Shown here: one piece after another, positions 52,245 through 64,000 of the stretch
Position numbering within the stretch: position 1 is the first letter of the stretch
Layout of the letters: each line of letters opens with the position of its first letter
Assembly (NCBI RefSeq): GCF_002934685.1
Contig: NZ_NKHL01000102.1
Coordinates: forward strand, 11,237-75,236
Source: Pseudomonas bohemica
Lineage (GTDB): Bacteria; Pseudomonadota; Gammaproteobacteria; Pseudomonadales; Pseudomonadaceae
Direction: 5' to 3'
DNA: 64,000 nt
Made by a program: the position numbers and the translations under genes
The notes under the pieces: generated by a model
What the model was told of the DNA's origin: nothing
The model's input: the letters and a program-made list of their open reading frames with translations, nothing else
Database searches by the model: none

Positions 52245-54353
52245 CTACGCGCGCATGCGGGTGATGCGAATCACCCCGGTCAGGGCGCGCAGTTTCTTGA
52301 TCACGCGGGCCAGATGCACGCGGTCGTGCACGCTGACCACCAGTTGGACCACGCTGATACGACCATCGCGTTCGTCCATGCTGATTTTCTCGATGTTGCC
52401 GTCGGCGGCGTTGACGCTACTGGCAAGCAGCGCAATGAGGCCGCGCTGGTGCTCCAGCTCGACGCGCAACTCGACGTTGAATTCGCCAGTGACGTCCTTG
52501 GCCCAGGACAGCTGGATGCATTTTTCCGGGTTGTGGCGGATTTCACTGATATTTCGGCAGTTATCCAGATGCACGACCATGCCTTTACCCGCAGACAGGT
52601 GGCCGACGATCGGGTCGCCCGGAATCGGCGTGCAGCACTTGGCGTAACTGAGCACCAGCCCTTCGGTGCCGCGAATCGCCAGTGGCCCTTCGGCGCTTGG
52701 CAGCTCTTCGCCTTCGCTGGCCAGCAAGCGTCGGGCAACGACGTAGGCCATGCGATTGCCCAGGCCAATGTCTTCGAGGAGATCTTCGATGACCTCGACG
52801 CGGTACTCGGCGAGGATCAACTGCAGGCGCTCGTTCGGAATTTTTTCCAGGGTGCTGTCGAAACCGTTCAACACCTTGTTCAGCAGGCGCTCGCCCAGAT
52901 TGATCGACTCGGAGCGACGTTGCAGCTTGAGCGCATGACGGATGTGCGTGCGCGCCTTGCCGGTGACCACGAAGTTGAGCCAGGCCGGATTTGGCCGTGC
53001 GCCGGGTGCGCTGACAATCTCGACCGTCGAGCCGCTCTGTAATGGCTCGGACAGCGGCGCCAGACGACGATTGATCCGGCAGGCGATGCAGCTGTTGCCG
53101 ACGTCGGTGTGCACCGCGTAGGCGAAATCGACCGCTGTGGAGCCCTTCGGCAGCTCCATGATTCGGCCTTTTGGCGTGAACACGTAGACCTCGTCCGGGA
53201 ACAGGTCAATCTTCACGCTCTCGATGAATTCCAGCGAGTTGCCGGCGCGTTGCTGCATTTCCAGCACGCCCTTGACCCACTGCCGGGCGCGAGCGTGGGT
53301 GCCTTTCGGCTGCTCGTCGCCGGAGGATTTGTACAGCCAGTGCGCGGCGATACCGTTGTTGGCCATTTCTTCCATTTCGCGGGTGCGAATCTGGATTTCG
53401 ATAGGTACACCATGCATGCCGAACAGCGTGGTGTGCAACGACTGATAGCCGTTGGCCTTGGGAATCGCGATGTAATCCTTGAAGCGGCCTGGCAGCGGCT
53501 TGTACAAATTATGTACAGCGCCAAGCACGCGATAGCAGGTATCGACCTTATCAACGATGATGCGGAACGCGTAGACGTCCATGATCTCGTTGAAGGCCCG
53601 GCGTTTGCCGCGCATCTTTTTGTAGATGCCGTACAGGTGCTTCTGTCGCCCGCTGACTTCGCCTTCGATGCCGTCCACCGCCAGGCAGTGACTCAGCGAC
53701 TCTTCGATCTTGTTGACCAGTTCCTTGCGGTTGCCACGGGCGCGCTTGACGGCCTGTCCGATGCGCGAGGAGCGCATGGGGTACATGGCTTTGAAACCCA
53801 GGTCTTCGAATTCGATACGCACGCTGTGCATGCCAAGGCGATTGGCGATGGGTGCATAGATTTCGAGGGTTTCCTTGGCGATGCGGCGACGTTTTTCGCC
53901 GGAGAGCACCTCCAGCGTGCGCATGTTATGCAGGCGGTCGGCGAGCTTGACCAGGATCACGCGGATGTCGCGCGCCATGGCCATGGCCATTTTCTGGAAG
54001 TTTTCAGCTTGGGCTTCGGCCTTGGTCTCGAAGTTCATCTGGGTCAGTTTGCTGACCCCGTCGACCAGTTCGGCCACGGTTTCGCCGAACTGCGCACAGA
54101 GCGCTTCCTTGGCGATGCCCGTGTCTTCGATCACGTCATGCAGCATCGCGGCCATCAGGCTCTGATGGTCCATGTGCATATCGGCAAGGATATTGGCCAC
54201 CGCCAACGGATGCGTGACGTAGGCTTCACCGCTACGACGGCGTTGGCCGTCGTGGGCTTGTTCGGCGTAGAAATACGCTCGGCGGACCAGGTTGACCTGA
54301 TCTGTGCCGAGATAGGTCGACAGGCGATCGGCGAGGGCGTCTATGCTCGGCAA
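52245..54353 (-). CDS. spoT: Bifunctional (p)ppGpp synthetase/hydrolase SpoT
   Basis: A 702-residue enzyme controlling the stringent response by making and breaking (p)ppGpp. Domain order: N-terminal HD hydrolase with [35 protein letters not shown] (residues 43-77), RelA/SpoT synthetase domain (about residues 230-350, with [29 protein letters not shown]), TGS domain, and a C-terminal ACT domain. The HD motif is intact, as expected for the main hydrolase. It lies between rpoZ (60 bases upstream) and ridA. Confidence 0.97.
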   Translation of the reverse strand: MPSIDALADRLSTYLGTDQVNLVRRAYFYAEQAHDGQRRRSGEAYVTHPLAVANILADMHMDHQSLMAAMLHDVIEDTGIAKEALCAQFGETVAELVDGVSKLTQMNFETKAEAQAENFQKMAMAMARDIRVILVKLADRLHNMRTLEVLSGEKRRRIAKETLEIYAPIANRLGMHSVRIEFEDLGFKAMYPMRSSRIGQAVKRARGNRKELVNKIEESLSHCLAVDGIEGEVSGRQKHLYGIYKKMRGKRRAFNEIMDVYAFRIIVDKVDTCYRVLGAVHNLYKPLPGRFKDYIAIPKANGYQSLHTTLFGMHGVPIEIQIRTREMEEMANNGIAAHWLYKSSGDEQPKGTHARARQWVKGVLEMQQRAGNSLEFIESVKIDLFPDEVYVFTPKGRIMELPKGSTAVDFAYAVHTDVGNSCIACRINRRLAPLSEPLQSGSTVEIVSAPGARPNPAWLNFVVTGKARTHIRHALKLQRRSESINLGERLLNKVLNGFDSTLEKIPNERLQLILAEYRVEVIEDLLEDIGLGNRMAYVVARRLLASEGEELPSAEGPLAIRGTEGLVLSYAKCCTPIPGDPIVGHLSAGKGMVVHLDNCRNISEIRHNPEKCIQLSWAKDVTGEFNVELRVELEHQRGLIALLASSVNAADGNIEKISMDERDGRISVVQLVVSVHDRVHLARVIKKLRALTGVIRITRMRA

Positions 54354-54413
54354 GAGAGAACTCCTTGCCGAAGGCTTTGACCCTGCGCCTTGCTACGTCG
54401 ACCGGGCATAGGC

Positions 54414-54677
54414 TTAGACGGCCTCGTTGGACTCGTCCTCGAACGCAGCGAACAGTGGTTCATCTTCAACGATTTCAGCTTCTGCAATGACGGCGTAATC
54501 CATCAGGCCAGCCGCGATTTCGCGCAGGGCAACAACGGTAGGCTTGTCGTTTTCCCAGGCCAGCTTCGGCTCTTTGCCGCCGGTCGCCAATTGACGCGAG
54601 CGTTTAGTGGCGAGCATGACCAGCTCAAAACGGTTATCTACATGTTCCAGGCAGTCTTCAACGGTCACGCGGGCCAT
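54414..54677 (-). CDS. rpoZ: RNA polymerase omega subunit
   Basis: An 87-residue omega subunit that helps assemble RNA polymerase and forms part of the (p)ppGpp site. The start [34 protein letters not shown] is characteristic, with the tail acidic ([17 protein letters not shown]). It lies upstream of spoT, as in E. coli; ATG 54677 follows a GAGGAAT site. Confidence 0.97.
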   Translation of the reverse strand: MARVTVEDCLEHVDNRFELVMLATKRSRQLATGGKEPKLAWENDKPTVVALREIAAGLMDYAVIAEAEIVEDEPLFAAFEDESNEAV

Positions 54678-54740
54678 GGGTATTCCTCGTAGCAAATGCG
54701 GATGCGCGGTGCCCGGATGGGCGAGCGGACTCGGTAGTTT

Positions 54741-54786
54741 ACAAGCGGACAGCTACAAGCTTCAAGCGGCAAGCCACAAGCGGTCG
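54741..54786. repeat. AGCTACAAGC-rich intergenic sequence
   Basis: ACAAGCGGACAGCTACAAGCTTCAAGCGGCAAGCCACAAGCGG-like text resembles the elements at 258-337 and 30558-30627. It sits between gmk and rpoZ, next to a REP pair. Confidence 0.45.
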
Positions 54787-54795
54787 GTTTTCAGC

Positions 54796-54927
54796 CTGTA
54801 GGAGCGCGCTTGTCCGCGGTCTGGCGCGTAGCCGCAGCACCATCTCGCGACGCGGTGTTTCAGACGCAACCGGGAAGTCGGTTTGCGACTGCTGCGAAGT
54901 CGATCGCGGGCAAGCGTGCTCCTACAG
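54796..54927. repeat. REP pair (GGAGCGCGCTTGTCCGCG family)
   Basis: CTGTAGGAGCGCGCTTGTCCGCGG is inverted about 100 bases later as CGATCGCGGGCAAGCGTGCTCCTACAG. This is the longest spacing of any REP pair here. It lies just past the gmk stop. Confidence 0.68.
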
Positions 54928-54931
54928 CTAA

Positions 54932-56429
<1,498 letters not shown>

Positions 56430-56664
56430 GGGAAGTACCTCTATAAAGTCAGGCGTACGGGGCGATGTGCTGCCCGATAAATGTCGTGAACAATCGACAG
56501 GCTATAAAGGCGCAGGATTGTAGCTCAGAGCAGGGTGTGCGCCCAAATGTGGCGTTGTCGCAGATGTCGCGATTTTGCTGCCGGGCAACGCGTTTTGTAA
56601 CCGCGGGTACGCGCCAGTGGTCATTGATGGTTCATAAGATGTCCCAAGCGCGAGCTTGCACCTC

Positions 56665-56670
56665 TATAAT
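56665..56670 (+). promoter_or_regulatory. -10 element of the rph promoter
   Basis: TATAAT is a perfect -10 hexamer 37 bases before the rph start; no matching -35 is seen at 17-18 bases. The rest of the 277-base yicC-rph gap shows nothing I can assign. Confidence 0.5.
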
Positions 56671-56706
56671 GCACGTCAGTTTTCCGTCTCAGTACAGGTA
56701 TCCCAG

Positions 56707-57429
56707 ATGAAACGTCCAAGTGGTCGCGCTGCCGATCAGCTCCGCTCGATCCGCATCACCCGCAACTACACCAAGCACGCCGAGGGTTCTGTGCTGGTCG
56801 AGTTCGGCGACACCAAGGTGATCTGCACCGTCAGCGTCGAGAATGGCGTACCACGTTTTCTCAAAGGCCAGGGCCAGGGTTGGTTGACGGCCGAATACGG
56901 CATGCTGCCGCGTGCGACCGGCGAGCGTAACCAGCGTGAGGCCAGCCGTGGCAAGCAGGGCGGGCGTACGCTGGAGATTCAGCGCCTGATCGGCCGCTCT
57001 CTGCGCGCTGCGCTGGATATGTCCAAACTTGGCGATGTGACTCTGTACGTCGACTGTGATGTGATCCAGGCCGATGGCGGCACGCGCACTGCGTCGATCA
57101 CTGGCTCCATGGTGGCGCTGGTCGATGCACTGAAAAGCATCAAGAAGCGCGGCGGACTGAAAGCTGGCGACCCGCTCAAGCAGATGGTTGCGGCCGTTTC
57201 CGTCGGCATGTATCAGGGCGAGCCGGTGCTCGATCTGGATTACCTGGAAGACTCCGCTGCCGAGACCGATCTGAACGTGGTCATGACCAGCTCGGGCGGT
57301 TTCATCGAAGTGCAGGGCACCGCGGAAGGCGCGCCGTTCCAGCCCGAAGAGCTGAACGCGATGCTGGCGCTGGCGCAGAAGGGCATGAACGAAATTTTCG
57401 AGTTGCAACAGGCGGCGTTGGCCGACTGA
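56707..57429 (+). CDS. rph: Ribonuclease PH
   Basis: A 240-residue phosphorolytic 3' exoribonuclease that trims tRNA 3' ends. It begins [36 protein letters not shown], and carries [36 protein letters not shown] and the [18 protein letters not shown] motif with the metal-binding aspartates. Length is the normal 240. It precedes a DUF4870 gene on the same strand; crc and pyrE follow downstream. Confidence 0.97.
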   Translation: MKRPSGRAADQLRSIRITRNYTKHAEGSVLVEFGDTKVICTVSVENGVPRFLKGQGQGWLTAEYGMLPRATGERNQREASRGKQGGRTLEIQRLIGRSLRAALDMSKLGDVTLYVDCDVIQADGGTRTASITGSMVALVDALKSIKKRGGLKAGDPLKQMVAAVSVGMYQGEPVLDLDYLEDSAAETDLNVVMTSSGGFIEVQGTAEGAPFQPEELNAMLALAQKGMNEIFELQQAALAD

Positions 57430-57463
57430 TCAGACCTTCAACCTCCATCAGAACAGGGAAAGC

Positions 57464-57835
57464 ATGATGATCGATAGTCAAACGCCGCTGCCAGTGCCGA
57501 GCAAGGAAGTCCGTCAGTGGGCCATGTTGTGCCATTTTGCGGCGTTTTTCGGGCTGATCTTCCCGTTCGGGAATCTGTTGGGGCCGTTGATTGTCTGGCA
57601 GTTGAAGAAAGAGACCGATCCGTATATCGACGCTCAGGGTAAGGAAGCCCTCAACTTCCAGATCACCGTCGCCATCGCCGCGATGATCTGCTTCCTGCTG
57701 ATGGTGATCGTCATCGGCTTCCCGTTGCTGATGCTGGTGGGCATCGGCGCACTGGTGCTGACGATCATCGCCGGGATCAAGGTCAATGACGGAGTTCCCT
57801 ATCGGTATCCGTTTACCTGGCGATTGATTAAGTAG
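57464..57835 (+). CDS. DUF4870-family membrane protein
   Basis: A 123-residue protein matching the DUF4870 (Tic20-like) family: a polar start, then WAMLCHFAAFFGLIFPFGNLLGPLIVWQ, a charged stretch KKETDPYIDAQGKEALNFQ, and two C-terminal hydrophobic segments (AAMICFLLMVIVIGFPLLMLVGIGALVLTIIAG). Three to four membrane helices are likely. Function unknown. GGGAAAGC lies before ATGATG; either methionine could start. It lies 34 bases after rph. Confidence 0.88.
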   Translation: MMIDSQTPLPVPSKEVRQWAMLCHFAAFFGLIFPFGNLLGPLIVWQLKKETDPYIDAQGKEALNFQITVAIAAMICFLLMVIVIGFPLLMLVGIGALVLTIIAGIKVNDGVPYRYPFTWRLIK

Positions 57836-57895
57836 TCCCTCGGGCATGGAACACTGTGGTGCGGTTTGATCACCGCGTTTGCCACTGACGCATAT

Positions 57896-57988
57896 CCTGT
57901 GAGAGCGAGATTGCTCGCCAATGCGGCGGGTCAAGCAGTATGACATTGGCTGGGCCGACGCCTTCGCGAGCAGGCTCGCTCCCACAGG
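57896..57988. repeat. REP pair (GCGAGATTGCTCGCC family)
   Basis: CCTGTGAGAGCGAGATTGCTCGCCAATGCGG is inverted at the right as CCTTCGCGAGCAGGCTCGCTCCCACAGG. It lies between the convergent DUF4870 gene and crc, left of the crc terminator. Confidence 0.65.
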
Positions 57989-58042
57989 GATCTCGGCGTG
58001 CTGCTACATCGATCGGGTTTCAAGAGCATCCGCCACGCAAAC

Positions 58043-58070
58043 AAAAGCCGACTACACGTCGGCTTTTTTT
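58043..58070. terminator. Bidirectional terminator between DUF4870 gene and crc
   Basis: AAAAGCCGAC (58043-58052) and GTCGGCTTTT form a 10-base stem with a 5-base loop; T runs lie on both strands' 3' sides (TTTTTTT to 58070 on plus, TTTTG on minus). It can end both convergent transcripts. Confidence 0.85.
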
Positions 58071-58083
58071 GGGCAACTGGACG

Positions 58084-58863
58084 TCAGATGGTCAACGTCC
58101 AGTCGTAGTCCACGATCAGCGGCGCGTGTTGCGAGAACCGCGGCTGGCGTGGCAGGCGTGCGCTGCGTACGAAACGGCGCAAGCCCGGAGTCAGCAACTG
58201 GTAGTCGAACCGCCAGCCCAGATTCAGCATCTCGGCTTGCTCGTTGTCCGGCCACCAGCTGTACTGATCGCCTTCGCGGCTGACTTCGCGCAGGGCGTCG
58301 ACATAGCCCATGTTGCCGACAATCTCGTCCATCCATGCACGTTCCGGTGCCAGGAAGCCTGGAGATTGCTGGCTGTCGCGCCAGTTTTTGATGTCGAGTT
58401 TCTGCTGCGCAACGTAGAGCGAGCCACAGTAGATGTACTCGCGTCGTTTGCGTCGTTGCTTATCCAGGTACTTGCCGAAATCGTCCATGAGCTTGAACTT
58501 CTGGTTCAAGTCTTCATCGCCGTTCATCCCGGAGGGCAGCAGCAAAGTTGCAATACTGACTTTATCGAAATCCGCTTGCAGGTAACGCCCGTAACGGTCG
58601 GCTGTTTCAAAGCCCAGACCGTAGATCACCGCCTTTGGTTGCAGTCGCGAGTAAAGTGCCACGCCACCCTGGGCAGGAACTTCGGCATCGCGGGCATACA
58701 GGAAGTAGCCATCCAGTTGGAAGGCTGGATCATCCATTTCAAAGGCGGAGGCGCGGGTGTCCTGAAGGCAGATGACGTCGGCATTCTGGGCTTGCAGCCA
58801 ACTGAGCAAACCACGCTCGACTGCAGCCTGAATACCATTAACGTTCACACTGATGATCCGCAT
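58084..58863 (-). CDS. crc: Catabolite repression control protein Crc
   Basis: A 259-residue ExoIII/endonuclease-exonuclease-phosphatase-fold protein that works with Hfq to block translation of catabolic mRNAs bearing AANAANAA motifs. It is recognised by MRIISVNVNGIQAAVERGLLSW, QAQNADVICLQDTRASAF and the end SQHAPLIVDYDWTLTI. Catalytic residues of ExoIII are changed: the final S-D-H motif reads S-Q-H and the G-D-x-N motif reads G-S-L-Y, consistent with Crc having lost nuclease activity. It is divergent from pyrE, as in P. aeruginosa (PA5332/PA5331). Genes with such motifs in this window include the acetylpolyamine amidohydrolase and the HU-like gene. Confidence 0.97.
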   Translation of the reverse strand: MRIISVNVNGIQAAVERGLLSWLQAQNADVICLQDTRASAFEMDDPAFQLDGYFLYARDAEVPAQGGVALYSRLQPKAVIYGLGFETADRYGRYLQADFDKVSIATLLLPSGMNGDEDLNQKFKLMDDFGKYLDKQRRKRREYIYCGSLYVAQQKLDIKNWRDSQQSPGFLAPERAWMDEIVGNMGYVDALREVSREGDQYSWWPDNEQAEMLNLGWRFDYQLLTPGLRRFVRSARLPRQPRFSQHAPLIVDYDWTLTI

Positions 58864-58889
58864 AAATGGCCCCAAAAATCACGTGCGTG

Positions 58890-58944
58890 TATGATACCCG
58901 AGCTCTACCTAATTAGCTAAATCCGTGGTATTCGGGGCTTTTTT
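58890..58944 (+). other. pyrE leader with possible promoter and terminator-like hairpin
   Basis: TATGAT (58890-58895) is a candidate -10, reading as TATCAT on the other strand toward crc. CCCGAG...TACC (58897-58910) can pair with GGTA...TTCGGG (58927-58936), followed by GCTTTTTTC right before the pyrE ATG at 58946. If transcription starts near 58902 the 5' arm would be cut short, so the two readings partly compete. Confidence 0.35.
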
Positions 58945-58945
58945 C

Positions 58946-59587
58946 ATGCAGGCGTATCAGCGCGATTTCATTCGTTTTGCCATCGATCGCGGGGTTTTGC
59001 GCTTCGGTGAGTTCACTTTGAAGTCGGGACGCACCAGTCCTTACTTCTTCAATGCAGGCCTTTTCAACAGCGGCTCGGCACTTGCCCAACTGGGTAAGTT
59101 CTATGCGGCTGCTGTTGTCGAAAGCGGTATTTCCTTCGATGTTCTGTTCGGCCCGGCTTACAAGGGTATCCCCCTGGCGGCCGCGACAGCCGTGGCTTTG
59201 GCCGATCATCACAACCTCGATATGCCCTGGTGTTTCAACCGCAAGGAAGCCAAGGCTCATGGCGAGGGCGGCAGCCTGGTCGGCGCCCCATTGACCGGCA
59301 ACGTGCTGATCATCGACGACGTCATCACCGCTGGCACCGCGATTCGTGAAGTCATGCACATCATCAAGGCCCAGGCTGCGAACGCTGCTGGCGTGCTGAT
59401 TGCGTTGAATCGTCAGGAGCGCGGGAATGGCGAGCTTTCGGCGATTCAGGAAGTCGAACGTGACTTCGGCATTCCCGTAGTGAGCATCGTTTCGCTGAAC
59501 CAGGTTCTCGAGTTCCTGGCGGACGATTCTCAGCTCAGGCAACACTTGCCCGCCGTGGAAGCGTATCGGGCTCAGTACGGAATCTGA
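58946..59587 (+). CDS. pyrE: Orotate phosphoribosyltransferase
   Basis: A 213-residue enzyme that joins orotate to PRPP to make orotidine-5'-phosphate in pyrimidine synthesis. It has [21 protein letters not shown], the Lys-rich loop [16 protein letters not shown] and the PRPP motif [16 protein letters not shown]. The ATG at 58946 (MQAYQRDF) gives the usual length; the frame opens at 58925. A T-run and possible attenuator hairpin sit right before the start. Confidence 0.97.
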   Translation: MQAYQRDFIRFAIDRGVLRFGEFTLKSGRTSPYFFNAGLFNSGSALAQLGKFYAAAVVESGISFDVLFGPAYKGIPLAAATAVALADHHNLDMPWCFNRKEAKAHGEGGSLVGAPLTGNVLIIDDVITAGTAIREVMHIIKAQAANAAGVLIALNRQERGNGELSAIQEVERDFGIPVVSIVSLNQVLEFLADDSQLRQHLPAVEAYRAQYGI

Positions 59588-59603
59588 TGCGTCAGAGGAT
59601 CTG

Positions 59604-60224
59604 ATGGTTATGCTCAAACTGGACGCGGTAGGTCTTTGTTTGGTGCTGGGTGTTGGCTGCATTGGAAGCGTTCAAGCCGACGAGAGCCCCGATGTCGTGT
59701 TCTATCGCTATATCGATAGCCGCGGTGTGACCGTGCTTGATCGGCAAGGCGTGCCTGCCGAGTACTCTGGCAAAGGGTATGAGGTGCTGAACCAGCGCGG
59801 GCGGGTGATCCAGGTGGTCCCGCCGGCACCGACCGCTGATCAGGCGCGTAAGGCGCAAGCCGCTGCGCAAGCCGCCAAGATTCAGTCCGACGCCGATGCG
59901 CAGTTGCTACATCTGTACAGCGGCGTGACCGATGTCGATCGGGCACGAGCTCGCAAGTTGGCAGAGCTGGATGCGCTGATTTCCGTGGCCCAGAGCGACA
60001 TTCAGAATCTGAAAACCCAACAAGCCTCGTTGCAGAGTCAGGCCGCCGATCAGGAGCGCGCCGGCCATCAGGTTCAGCAAGCCCTGATCGATCAGATGTC
60101 TGATCTCCAGGACCAGCAACAGAACCTCAAAGTTGATATTTTGCGATACCAGACCGCCCGGGAGCAGGCCGATACCGAGTTCGCTCAGGATCGGGCGCGA
60201 TTGCAGCAGTTGTTGTCGCAGTAG
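59604..60224 (+). CDS. Exported DUF4124-domain protein
   Basis: A 206-residue exported protein with a signal peptide (MLKLDAVGLCLVLGVGCIGSVQA) and a DUF4124 segment (VFYRYIDSRGVTVLDRQGVPAEYSGKGYEVLN) like the one at the N-terminus of the M23 peptidase. The rest (residues 70-206) is a long coiled coil of alternating charged and glutamine-rich stretches with no enzymatic motif, suggesting a periplasmic structural or scaffolding role. It starts 16 bases after pyrE and shares its orientation. Confidence 0.83.
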   Translation: MVMLKLDAVGLCLVLGVGCIGSVQADESPDVVFYRYIDSRGVTVLDRQGVPAEYSGKGYEVLNQRGRVIQVVPPAPTADQARKAQAAAQAAKIQSDADAQLLHLYSGVTDVDRARARKLAELDALISVAQSDIQNLKTQQASLQSQAADQERAGHQVQQALIDQMSDLQDQQQNLKVDILRYQTAREQADTEFAQDRARLQQLLSQ

Positions 60225-60237
60225 CCGATTCAAACGA

Positions 60238-60270
60238 AAAGACCCCGCCAGTTTCGCCGGCGGGGTCTTT
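60238..60270. terminator. Terminator-type hairpin between the DUF4124 gene and argB
   Basis: AAAGACCCCGCC and GGCGGGGTCTTT form a 12-base stem with a 9-base loop; GTTTG follows on plus and TTTTCG on minus. It can serve both convergent transcripts. Confidence 0.85.
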
Positions 60271-60288
60271 GTTTGCGCGATGGAGCGA

Positions 60289-63820
<3,532 letters not shown>

Positions 63821-63926
63821 ACTTGAGTCTCCCTGCTCTGACTACCTGAGGCGTTGTTGTTTTATCCATCGGACATGGCCGACTCAAGCGTTTAGCGACA
63901 TCCTTGCCAAGCGGCTTCACAAACAA

Positions 63927-64000
63927 TCAATGACTGCCGGAATGCCCGAAGCCACCGGCGCCGCGCTGGCTTTCGTCGAACTCCTCAACCACTTCGAAGT
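63927..64000 (-). CDS. dut: Deoxyuridine triphosphatase (dUTPase), 3' end only
   Basis: The last 23 codons plus stop of a gene that runs out of the window. The complementary strand reads FEVVEEFDESQRGAGGFGHSGSH followed by TGA, and RGAGGFGHSG is the well-known C-terminal motif 5 of dUTPase that closes over the nucleotide. The order algC-dut matches P. aeruginosa (PA5322-PA5321). The rest of the protein cannot be judged. Confidence 0.93.
   Translation of the reverse strand, partial: FEVVEEFDESQRGAGGFGHSGSH

Noticed and set aside
53109..54380. 423-codon plus-strand frame opposite spoT
   Set aside because: Antisense shadow of an intact SpoT gene.

Overview
The window is a stretch of core chromosome from a Pseudomonas species. 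Evidence for the genus: a Crc-type ExoIII homologue next to pyrE, the very long PstC and PstA subunits, a full-length membrane-anchored AlgC, a two-subunit pyruvate carboxylase, many Pseudomonas-type REP elements, and a gene order (pycA-oadA ... aspA ... purEK ... pst-phoU ... phoBR ... ubiAC ... rubredoxin ... recG-oxyR ... spoT-rpoZ-gmk ... rph-crc-pyrE-argB-algC-dut) that I remember from P. aeruginosa PAO1 (about PA5321-PA5436, close to oriC). ExbB-ExbD-TonB beside oxyR is the P. putida/fluorescens/syringae arrangement, so one of those lineages is likely; I cannot name the species. I see no prophage, insertion sequence, CRISPR array, rRNA or tRNA.

Layout. 1-2.2 kb: pyruvate carboxylase subunits A (partial) and B. 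2.3-5.7 kb: an overlapping GNAT-GNAT-PaiB operon divergent from a MocR/PdxR-type regulator whose linker carries an in-frame 12-bp tandem repeat that reads as a cluster of DnaA boxes. 5.9-9.1 kb: a transketolase of the non-enterobacterial type divergent from a bestrophin-like channel. 9.2-12.6 kb: polyamine module (PotF/SpuD-like binding protein, acetylpolyamine amidohydrolase, AraC regulator). 12.8-18.4 kb: amino-acid catabolism (type I asparaginase, AGCS symporter, aspartase, LysR regulator). 18.5-23.6 kb: a coupled pair of small membrane proteins, purEK with a terminator-like leader, a YeaQ/GlsB-type membrane protein, a DUF3299 protein, a hexose-6-phosphate mutarotase and an acyl-CoA thioesterase. 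23.9-38.7 kb: an MHS transporter followed by the phosphate region pstS, pstCAB-phoU, a response regulator, an M23 peptidase, a CorC/HlyC protein, phoR and phoB, with recognisable Pho boxes. 38.3-42.9 kb: a COG4315 secreted protein, ubiA-ubiC, rubredoxin and its reductase, an HU-like protein with a basic tail, and an SCP2-like protein. 43.1-49.8 kb: YbaK-HDOD fusion, recG, oxyR, tonB-exbD-exbB. 50-64 kb: SDR epimerase, lipoprotein, ridA, spoT, rpoZ, gmk, yicC, rph, DUF4870, crc, pyrE, a DUF4124 protein, argB, long algC and the 3' end of dut.

Functionally the window joins nutrient sensing and stress control (PhoBR/Pst, SpoT, Crc, OxyR, TonB energisation) to central metabolism (pyruvate carboxylation, pentose phosphates, aspartate, purine, pyrimidine, arginine, ubiquinone). 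The observations most worth checking are non-coding or mixed: the DnaA-box-like coding repeat, opposed Pho boxes between phoB and the COG4315 gene, the terminator-like purE leader, a Cra/FruR-like palindrome beside tkt, and A-rich Crc/Hfq-like motifs at the starts of the acetylpolyamine amidohydrolase and HU-like genes.
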